Positions 5,862 to 10,973 of a stretch of DNA of 10,973 nucleotides are shown here, in pieces. The position numbers were made by a program, and so were the translations under genes. The notes under the pieces are model-generated. The model did no database searches. It was not told where the DNA came from and saw only the letters and a program-made list of their open reading frames with translations. The number at the start of each line of letters is the position of its first letter. The first letter of the stretch is position 1. This stretch comes from Thermoleophilia bacterium (GTDB lineage: Bacteria > Actinomycetota > Thermoleophilia > Gaiellales > SKUG01), in the NCBI GenBank assembly GCA_020438525.1, contig JAGQUL010000337.1, positions 1 to 10,973 of the forward strand, read 5' to 3'.

Positions 5862-7007
5862 TCAGGTGGCGAGGTACGGGGCGAGCTGGCGCAGCCCCTC
5901 GAGGTCGCTCACGAGCCGCGGCATGCGCGGCACGCTGATCGTGAGCGCGTCGCCGGTGGCGTCGGCGAGCTCGTCCAGACGACTTCGATCCCGGTCGGCG
6001 AGCGCCGCATGGTCGTGCTGCGCCGCCGCGATCCGCGCGGCAAGCGACTCGTCGATCCCGTCGAGCCGCTCGAGCTCCTCGGCGGTGACGAGCCGGCCCG
6101 GCGGCGCCGGCTCCACCCGATTCACGACCGTGCCGACGAACCGATAGCCACGCTCCTCGAGCAGCTCCCAGAACGACACGGCCTGCTCGACGCTCTCGCG
6201 CTCCGGGCTGGTCACGGCAAGGAAGCCCGTTCGCTCGCTCGCGAACATGCGCTCCACGACGCGGATGCGCTCGGTGATCTGGCCGTAGATGCCTTCCATC
6301 GACTCGAAGAACTCGGTCGTGTCGCGCAGCATCTGCCCGCCGGTGATCTTCTCGAGCACCGCCACCACCGGACCACCGGACCCGCCGAGCGCCTTGAGAC
6401 CGAACCGACCGACCTTCGCACCTGGCTTGAGGAACCAGCGAAGCGATCGACCCTCGAGGAACCGCAGCATCCGCTGCGGGGACTCCAGCAGCTCCCGGGC
6501 ATGCGACGCAGGCGGGGTATCGACGACGATCAGGTCGTACTTGCCGCCACGGTCGAGCTCGTACAGCCGCTCGAGCGCCATGTACTCCTGCATGCCCGCC
6601 GTCGACTGCGAGACCTGCTCGTAGACCCGGTTGTTGAGGATCCGCTCGCGCTCCTCCTCGTCCGACGACGCCTCCATCACGAGGCGATCGAACGCGGTCT
6701 TGGCGTCGAGCATCAGGCCGTGCAGCGATCCACCCGGCGCCGCGCCCGCAGGAAGCTTCACCTTGCGCTCGCGATCATCGAGCCGGTGCAGGCCCATCGC
6801 CTGCGCGAGCCGCTTCGCCGGATCGATCGTGAGCACGCACACGCGTCGCCCACGCATCGCCTCGTCGAGCGCGATGGTCGCCGCGACGCTCGTCTTGCCC
6901 ACGCCACCGGACCCGCAGACGAGCAGCACGTCGAGGTGCTCGAGCCGCTCACCGAGCGCATGGTCGTCGGCCGCGCGTCGACGCGGAGCAGGCGTGCGGC
7001 GCGCCAT
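5862..7007 (-). CDS. Get3/ArsA-like ATPase, second subunit (Rv3680/BagB-type)
   Basis: A 381-aa SIMIBI-class ATPase of the ArsA/Get3 family. The Walker A loop is CGSGGVGKTS (31-40): Lys38 is present but the family's signature lysine, the first K of GKGGVGKT, is Ser33. The switch I motif is intact as LTIDPAKRLAQAMG (59-72). Switch II is VVDTPPASHARELL (161-174). A helical region (about 175-260) rich in hydrophobic residues lies where Get3 builds its client-binding groove, and TVVNRVEP (293-300) is the usual guanine/adenine-recognition Asn strand. In mycobacteria a similar adjacent pair (Rv3679/Rv3680, named BagA/BagB) forms a complex related to Get3. The ATG overlaps the stop of the upstream ATPase gene by one base (TGATG), so translation should be coupled and the subunits made in equal amounts. 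No arsenical-binding Cys triad is seen, which argues against arsenite export. Confidence 0.88.
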   Translation of the reverse strand: MARRTPAPRRRAADDHALGERLEHLDVLLVCGSGGVGKTSVAATIALDEAMRGRRVCVLTIDPAKRLAQAMGLHRLDDRERKVKLPAGAAPGGSLHGLMLDAKTAFDRLVMEASSDEEERERILNNRVYEQVSQSTAGMQEYMALERLYELDRGGKYDLIVVDTPPASHARELLESPQRMLRFLEGRSLRWFLKPGAKVGRFGLKALGGSGGPVVAVLEKITGGQMLRDTTEFFESMEGIYGQITERIRVVERMFASERTGFLAVTSPERESVEQAVSFWELLEERGYRFVGTVVNRVEPAPPGRLVTAEELERLDGIDESLAARIAAAQHDHAALADRDRSRLDELADATGDALTISVPRMPRLVSDLEGLRQLAPYLAT

Positions 7008-8059
7008 CAGCCAGCACCTCCCGCCGCCGCGTGCACCGCGGCCGCAGCCGCAGGACCATCGGGCGCACCGGCGAGCTGTGCCTCGAGCACGGCCTGACCC
7101 GACAGCGTGAGCCACCGCGCGAGTCCCGCGACGTGCTCGCGTTCGAGCTGCGGCGCGAACATGTACGGAAGCAGGCCCGACGGAACGTCCGCCATGCCCG
7201 CCTCGAGCCGTGCGCGCTCCGCCGCCTGGTCCTCGCAGCGCTGGCGCTCCCACGACACCGTGTCGAGCGCGTGACGCACGTCCGGGTCGAGCGAGTCGTC
7301 GGCCGCGAGCTTCTCGGCCGCCCGGGCCTCCTTGGCGGTGAACCGATCGACGAGCAGGCCGTTGACCACGGTCGCCGCCACCGACACCTCGCGATCCTCG
7401 AGCTGGTCGCGCAGCTCGAGCGTCTCCGTCACCGGCAGCTCCTCCGGCAGCGCCACGAGCACCACGCCGACCCGCTCCGGATCCTTCACGAACGCGTCGA
7501 CGGCCTTCGCCTCGCCGCTGATCGGACCCACCGGGAACATCCGCGCGATCACGCCGGCCATGCCGAGCAGCCCGAGGCCGTGCCCCGTCGCCGGCGAATC
7601 CACCACGATCGCATCCCAGCGCGGGCGACCACGATCGTCGGTCTCGCGCGCGAGCGCCCACAGCTTGCCGAGCACGAGCAGCTCCCGGAAGCCCGGCGCG
7701 GCCTGCGCGAACTGGTCGATGATCGGGTTGCCCACGAGCCGGTCGGCGACGAGCTTCACCTTGAGTCGCATGCGTGCGTACTCGCGCAGTGCGTCGTTGA
7801 GCGTGATCCGCATCGCCGCGAGGTGCTCGGCGAGCGGCACGGGCTGGTACCCGATCTGCTTGCTGGAGATCAGCGCCGCGGCACTGGCCTGGCCCTCGAT
7901 CTCCACGAGCAGCGTGCGCGCGCCGGCGTCCCGCCACGCCTGCGCGAGCGCGGCAGACACCGTCGACTTGCCCACGCCGCCCTTGCCGGTCACGAACACC
8001 GTGCGGGGCTGCATGCCGAGCGGCAGCGCATCTTGGTCCAGTCGTGGTCGGGAAACCAT
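7007..8059 (-). CDS. Get3/ArsA-like ATPase, first subunit (Rv3679/BagA-type)
   Basis: A 350-aa ArsA/Get3-family ATPase. The deviant Walker A GKGGVGKST (25-33) is complete, with signature Lys26 and Lys31. Switch I, normally a DPA motif, is changed to LVEIEGQASAAAL (51-63). Switch II is VVDSPATGHGLGLL (152-165), with Asp154 and the family GH. VALPEELPVTETLEL (202-216) is the conserved family strand-helix, and TVVNGL (230-235) the Asn strand. The C-terminus is Ala-rich. The start at 8059 was chosen because TAGTCT (8074-8069) matches TANNNT nine bases upstream, suggesting a very short leader; an internal ATG at 8014 would still keep the P-loop but has no support. It is first in a two-gene unit with the partner ATPase. 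The motif losses in the two subunits are complementary, which suggests an obligate heterodimer. Confidence 0.88.
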   Translation of the reverse strand: MVSRPRLDQDALPLGMQPRTVFVTGKGGVGKSTVSAALAQAWRDAGARTLLVEIEGQASAAALISSKQIGYQPVPLAEHLAAMRITLNDALREYARMRLKVKLVADRLVGNPIIDQFAQAAPGFRELLVLGKLWALARETDDRGRPRWDAIVVDSPATGHGLGLLGMAGVIARMFPVGPISGEAKAVDAFVKDPERVGVVLVALPEELPVTETLELRDQLEDREVSVAATVVNGLLVDRFTAKEARAAEKLAADDSLDPDVRHALDTVSWERQRCEDQAAERARLEAGMADVPSGLLPYMFAPQLEREHVAGLARWLTLSGQAVLEAQLAGAPDGPAAAAAVHAAAGGAG

Positions 8060-8068
8060 CGTGCAGAC

Positions 8069-8074
8069 AGACTA
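8069..8074 (-). promoter_or_regulatory. Candidate -10 box TAGTCT for the Get3-like ATPase pair
   Basis: Reading the minus strand, TAGTCT fits TANNNT and ends nine bases before the ATG at 8059. Transcription would start within about three bases of the start codon, giving a leaderless or nearly leaderless message. No ribosome binding site is seen in the nine bases. Confidence 0.45.
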
Positions 8075-8110
8075 CCCGAGCACGGGCTCAGGATTCAGCG
8101 GAGCTTCCCG

Positions 8111-8156
8111 ACTCCGGCTGCGGAGTTGTCCGACTTCGAACGACCACGCGGGTCGT
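8111..8156 (-). terminator. Two hairpins after the alanine-rich gene, likely terminator region
   Basis: The first hairpin met by minus-strand transcription pairs 8156-8151 with 8145-8140 (6 bp, 5-base loop) and begins six bases after the stop codon. The second pairs 8126-8121 with 8116-8111 (6 bp, 4-base loop). Neither is followed by a U-tract. Position directly after a stop and before the next promoter supports termination; actinobacterial terminators often lack the U-tract. Confidence 0.4.
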
Positions 8157-8161
8157 CGTCG

Positions 8162-8581
8162 TCACATGTACTGCTTGGCGAGCTCGTCCGCGGAGTAGCG
8201 GTGCATCGCGGCGGCGTCCTTGGCGGCGCCGCTGCCGGAGCCGGCGGCGTACGCACCGCGCAGCAGGGCCTGGGCGGCGGCATTGTCGCTGTGCACGCCG
8301 AGCAGGTCGATCGCGGCGCTCGCGCTCGACAGGGCGGCCGTGGCTGCGGTCATCGCGGTGGCGTCGAGCGTGGTGTCGTCGGACTCGACGACCTTGGCGA
8401 GCAGGTCGACCGCGCTGTTGGCGTCGGCGAGCGCGGCGGTGCGGTTCGATGCGGTGGCGCTGTCGGCGGCGCTCGCGAGCAGCTTCGCGCTCTCGCTCAG
8501 GTCACTCGCTGCCACGTCGTTGACGTGGGCGGCGGCGTACATCGAGCCGATCTCCTTGGCAACGGAGGGGGGAATGCGCAT
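8162..8581 (-). CDS. Alanine-rich helical protein, unknown function
   Basis: A 139-aa protein, about one third alanine, not recognised as a family. No signal peptide or membrane segment is seen. It appears to be a string of amphipathic helices with an imperfect repeat: AALADANSAVDLLAKV (49-64) and AALSSASAAIDLLGVH (82-97) align with a 33-residue period, and DLSESAKLLASAAD (27-40) is a weaker related unit. A Gly/Ser-rich break (114-118) precedes the polar C-terminal helix MHRYSADELAKQYM. The ATG at 8581 was preferred over the GTG at 8623, whose extra 14 residues are Arg/Pro-rich. An AAGGA lies 11 bases or so upstream of the ATG and a TACCGT -10 box lies upstream of that. It lies between the ABC-PadR operon and the Get3-like pair but appears to be its own transcript. 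Confidence 0.6.
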   Translation of the reverse strand: MRIPPSVAKEIGSMYAAAHVNDVAASDLSESAKLLASAADSATASNRTAALADANSAVDLLAKVVESDDTTLDATAMTAATAALSSASAAIDLLGVHSDNAAAQALLRGAYAAGSGSGAAKDAAAMHRYSADELAKQYM

Positions 8582-8626
8582 GGGGGAGGGATTCCTTCGG
8601 GGAAGACGACGATTCGTTCGCACGCG

Positions 8627-8632
8627 ACGGTA
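8627..8632 (-). promoter_or_regulatory. Candidate -10 box TACCGT for the alanine-rich gene
   Basis: On the minus strand, TACCGT matches TANNNT and would start transcription near 8620, leaving a leader of about 39 bases that carries AAGGA before the ATG at 8581. The same hexamer is proposed for the small membrane protein gene. No -35 box is clear. Confidence 0.35.
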
Positions 8633-8691
8633 CCAGCGCGCACGTGAGGTCGGGGCCGGAAACTCCCGAAGGGCAGCAGCGGGCCGCGATT

Positions 8692-8709
8692 CCGGCCGGT
8701 GCCGGCCGC
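8692..8709 (-). terminator. GC-rich hairpin after padR, probable end of the ABC operon
   Basis: A perfect 7-bp inverted repeat pairs 8708-8702 with 8699-8693; because only two bases lie between the arms, the real stem is probably 6 bp with a 4-base loop. It starts five bases after the PadR stop codon on the minus strand. All stem pairs are G-C, and no U-tract follows. Its place supports a terminator, but the repeat is of low complexity (CCGGCC type). Confidence 0.35.
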
Positions 8710-8713
8710 TCGG

Positions 8714-9343
8714 TCAGCCCGCCGACCCGGGCCCGAACGGTGACGGCCCGCCGCCCGGCGGGGTGCCGAACTCGAGCTTCCACGACAGCTCCCCGCTACG
8801 AGCCTGCGCGGCGATCATGCGCACCCAGTCGCGCTCCGCCTCGAGCTGTGATCGCAGGTACTCGACCTCGATCAGCACGATCCGCGGCAGCCACGAGATC
8901 GCCTCGTCGTAGCGGGCCGTGGCCTGCTCGAGCGCTGCGTCGATCCCCGCAGCACGACGATCGAGCGCGTCGGCCACGTCGTGGGGGTCGAGGCCTGCGA
9001 TCAGGCTGATCACCGCGTGGAAGGTTGCCTGGTCGCTCGGCGTGGCGAGCAGGCGCAGCATGCGCGCTCGATACTCGTCGCGACCCGCGGGCGTCGCCGC
9101 GTAGGGCGTGCGTTCGGGGCGTCCGCCCTCGCTCGTGACCGCGCCCGCCTCGACGAGCCCCTGCTCGGCGAGCGCGTCGACCGCGTGGTACAGGCTGCGC
9201 GGCAGCCCGCGCAGGAACGACGTGTTGCCGCGCTGGCGCACCTGCTGGAGCATGTCGTAGGGGTGACGCGGGCGCTCGCACGCGAGTCCGAGCACCACGA
9301 GCTCGACGAGCTCGCGTGATCGCGCGACGTACAGTCCGCCCAT
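8714..9343 (-). CDS. PadR family transcriptional regulator
   Basis: A 209-aa PadR-type regulator. The N-terminal winged helix-turn-helix is clear: LVELVVLGLACERPRHPYDM (11-30), the recognition-helix region GLPRSLYHAVDALAEQGLVEAG (46-67) and the wing GGRPERTPYAATPAGRDEY (73-91). A C-terminal region of long helices (about 103-182) has the form of the PadR dimerisation domain. The last ~20 residues are a Gly/Pro-rich tail. PadR proteins usually repress neighbouring transporter genes until a toxic compound binds. Here it is the third gene after the ABC ATPase and permease, so it probably controls its own operon. It has the strongest ribosome binding site in the window: a GGAGGGGAGG run five bases before the ATG and directly after the permease stop codon. 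Confidence 0.92.
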   Translation of the reverse strand: MGGLYVARSRELVELVVLGLACERPRHPYDMLQQVRQRGNTSFLRGLPRSLYHAVDALAEQGLVEAGAVTSEGGRPERTPYAATPAGRDEYRARMLRLLATPSDQATFHAVISLIAGLDPHDVADALDRRAAGIDAALEQATARYDEAISWLPRIVLIEVEYLRSQLEAERDWVRMIAAQARSGELSWKLEFGTPPGGGPSPFGPGSAG

Positions 9344-9361
9344 CGGTGCCTCCCCTCCCTA
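9344..9361 (-). promoter_or_regulatory. Strong ribosome binding site abutting the permease stop codon
   Basis: The permease TAG stop is followed at once by a GGAGGGGAGG run and, after five more bases, by the PadR ATG. Ribosomes that finish the permease would be placed on the PadR site, so the two genes are probably translationally coupled, with PadR translated efficiently. Confidence 0.6.
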
Positions 9362-10114
9362 CGGGTTCTCGCGCTGGAACGCGCGCACCGCGCCGGCGAC
9401 GCAGACGATCGCGGTGCCGATCGCGGCGAGCAGTCCCCAGCCGATCGTGGTCGACCAGAAGTCGCCTGCGAACATGTCGCGCAGGCCCTCGACCACGTGC
9501 TTGATCGGGTTGGCGTCGCTGACGTGCTGCAGCCACGCGGGCGCGAGCGTCATCGGCAGCAGGATCCCGCTCAGCAGCAGCAGCGGCGGGCCGATCAGGT
9601 TGAGCAGCCCCACGAGCGGCTCCTCGTCCTTCGCCACCATCGCGATCCCGTAGCTCACCGATGCGAACGAGATCGCGAGCAGGATCACCGCGACGAGCCC
9701 ACCGACCACCGCGGGCCACGTGAGCGAGAGCCCGAACGGCAGCGCCACGAGCACGAGGATCGTGGCCTGCACCATCAGGACCGTCGCGTCGCGCAGCACG
9801 TGCCCCATCAGCAGCGCGACGCGGCTGATCGGCGACACGCGCATCCGGTCGACCACGCCCGAGCGGATCTCCTCGATCAGCCCGAACCCCACGAACAGGG
9901 TGCCGAAGATGCCGAGCTGCACGATCAGGCCGGGCACGAACACGCGCCAGGGATCGCCGCTGGGAAAGCTCGGTGTCTTCGCGACCTGCTCGAGCAGCGG
10001 GCCGAACAGCACGAGGTAGAACACGGGCTGCACGAGCGCGAAGAACAGCCACGCAGGCTGGCGCAGGCTGAGCCGCATCTGCCGGCGGTAGATGAGCATC
10101 GTGTCGGAGAACAT
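9359..10114 (-). CDS. ABC-2 type transporter permease (DrrB-like)
   Basis: A 251-aa integral membrane subunit of an ABC-2 exporter, of the daunorubicin-resistance DrrB type. Six membrane segments can be drawn at about 21-40, 58-80, 108-130, 135-160, 168-188 and 222-243. The cytoplasmic loop GLIEEIRSGVVDRMRVSPISRVALLMG (78-104) is the conserved region that contacts the ATPase. LLSGILLPM (180-188) followed by HVSDANPIKHVVEGLRDM (197-214) is typical of the family's last third. Length is normal for DrrB. It lies 34 bp after the ATPase gene with an AAGGA site (10130-10126) 11 bases before the ATG, and just before padR. It should pair with that ATPase to export a hydrophobic compound; the substrate cannot be told. 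Confidence 0.92.
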   Translation of the reverse strand: MFSDTMLIYRRQMRLSLRQPAWLFFALVQPVFYLVLFGPLLEQVAKTPSFPSGDPWRVFVPGLIVQLGIFGTLFVGFGLIEEIRSGVVDRMRVSPISRVALLMGHVLRDATVLMVQATILVLVALPFGLSLTWPAVVGGLVAVILLAISFASVSYGIAMVAKDEEPLVGLLNLIGPPLLLLSGILLPMTLAPAWLQHVSDANPIKHVVEGLRDMFAGDFWSTTIGWGLLAAIGTAIVCVAGAVRAFQRENP

Positions 10115-10148
10115 GGTCGTCGTCGTCCTTCGTCGAGGGGGGGTGGTG

Positions 10149-10973
10149 TCAGTCGCCTTCGCGCAGCGAGCGGCCGGTGAGCTTCAGGAACACGTCGTCG
10201 AGGCTCGGGCGGGCGAGCTGCACCGACGACACCTGGATGCTCGCCGCATCGAGCTCGCGCAGCAGGCGCGGCAGCTCGCGGTCGCCCTGCGCCACCGCCG
10301 TGCGGATGGTCTGCTCGTGCGCGTCGATCGAGCTCGCGTCAGGAAGCAGCGACTCGATCAGCGAGCGTGCCGCGTCGACGTCGCCGTCGACCTCCACGGT
10401 GACGAGGTCGCCGCCGATGCGGCGCTTGAGCTCGTCGGGCGTGCCTTCCGCGATGATCGCGCCGTCGTCGATGATCAGCACGCGGTCGCAGAGCGCATCG
10501 GCCTCGTCGAGGTAGTGGGTGGTGATGAACACCGTCGACCCGTGCCGGTCACGCAGGCCGCGCACGTGCTGCCAGAGGTTGGCGCGCGACTGCGGGTCGA
10601 GGCCGGTGGTGGGCTCGTCGAGGAACACGACCTTGGGTGCGTGCACCATGCCGAGCGCGACCTCGAGGCGGCGGCGCTGCCCGCCCGAGAGCTCCTTCAC
10701 GAGCTTGCCCTGGAACGACTCGAGCTCGAACTGGGTGGCCAGCTCGTCGGCGCGCGCGGCGGCGTCGCTGCGGGAGAGGCCGTAGAGCGCGCCCTGGTCG
10801 AGCAGCTCCTCGCGCACGGACGCGGCGCGCTCGGTGCTCTGCCCCTGCGCGACGTAGCCGATGTCGCGGCGCACGCCCTGCGGGTCGGCGCGCAGGTCGT
10901 GGCCGGCGACCGTGGCATCGCCGGCGGTCGGCTCGATCAGGGTCACGAGCATGCGCAGGGTGGTGGTCTTGCC
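10149..10973 (-). CDS. ABC transporter ATP-binding protein (DrrA-like), N-terminus outside window
   Basis: The window holds the last 274 residues, in frame from the right edge, which cuts through the Walker A loop (GKTTTL remains). The other nucleotide-binding motifs are intact: the Q-loop region GYVAQGQSTE (about 38-47), signature LSGGQRRRLEVA (94-105), Walker B VVFLDEPTTGLDP (114-126) and the H-loop ITTHYLDEAD (145-154). The C-terminal ~100 residues, with DLVTVEVDGD and RPSLDDVFLKLTGRSL at the end, match the extra domain of DrrA-type drug-export ATPases. The permease follows 34 bp later and PadR after it. Probably only about 30-40 N-terminal residues and the promoter of the operon are missing, both to the right of the window. 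Confidence 0.93.
   Translation of the reverse strand, partial: GKTTTLRMLVTLIEPTAGDATVAGHDLRADPQGVRRDIGYVAQGQSTERAASVREELLDQGALYGLSRSDAAARADELATQFELESFQGKLVKELSGGQRRRLEVALGMVHAPKVVFLDEPTTGLDPQSRANLWQHVRGLRDRHGSTVFITTHYLDEADALCDRVLIIDDGAIIAEGTPDELKRRIGGDLVTVEVDGDVDAARSLIESLLPDASSIDAHEQTIRTAVAQGDRELPRLLRELDAASIQVSSVQLARPSLDDVFLKLTGRSLREGD

Noticed and set aside
5862..7937. One 691-codon minus-strand frame that could suggest a fusion of both ATPase genes
   Set aside because: Only its last 381 codons encode a protein with motifs. The upstream part is an Arg/Gly/Ala-rich shadow of the first ATPase, which is read in another frame and ends at 7007.
5862..8059. Arsenite-export function for the ArsA-like pair
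   Set aside because: No arsB, arsR or arsC gene is nearby and the conserved metalloid-binding cysteines are not seen; the Get3/Bag-type role fits better.
4167..8647. Very long plus-strand open frames (976 and 538 codons) opposite the hydrolase and ATPase genes
   Set aside because: Their products are full of Arg, His, Glu and Ala in shadow-like strings, while the minus strand carries complete conserved motifs in each gene.

Overview
The window looks like ordinary chromosomal DNA from a high-GC actinobacterium. The coding frames are rich in G/C at third positions. The gene families are typical of Actinobacteria: a paired Get3/ArsA-type ATPase like mycobacterial Rv3679/Rv3680, a PF10081-like (Abhydrolase_9, former DUF2319) hydrolase, and a DrrAB-PadR cassette. 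Several starts sit directly behind TANNNT -10 boxes, as in leaderless actinobacterial transcripts. The genus cannot be read from the sequence; a non-model lineage is likely because several proteins are only distant family members. No tRNA, rRNA, IS element, CRISPR array or phage gene was seen.

Left part, plus strand (1-2225): the C-terminal end of an M24 metallopeptidase, a small SnoaL/NTF2-like protein that is probably translated from a leaderless message, and a complete acyl-CoA dehydrogenase. A 13-bp two-part hairpin lies in the dehydrogenase leader between its -10 box and its ribosome binding site.

Middle (2226-4073): a divergent pair. A 68-aa single-pass membrane protein is on the minus strand. 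A roughly 456-aa protein on the plus strand reads like a large N-terminal domain plus a C-terminal HEPN-like helical domain whose RNase residues appear to be replaced by alanine. Their likely -10 boxes overlap on opposite strands at 2605-2611.

Right part, all minus strand (4074-10973). In transcription order from the right edge this is: a DrrA-type ABC ATPase (start outside the window), a DrrB-type ABC-2 permease and a PadR regulator, forming one operon that ends in a GC-rich hairpin; an alanine-rich helical protein of unknown function with its own promoter and two hairpins after it; two Get3/ArsA-like ATPases coupled by a TGATG overlap; and a membrane-associated PF10081-like hydrolase with an EF-hand-like loop, preceded by a perfect 18-bp dyad.

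The points most worth following up are the complementary loss of ATPase motifs in the two Get3-like subunits, the apparently inactive HEPN-like protein with its divergent membrane partner, and the unusual PF10081-like protein just downstream of the Get3-like pair. No gap exceeds 300 bases; the longest gene-free stretches are 2226-2358 and 8582-8713.
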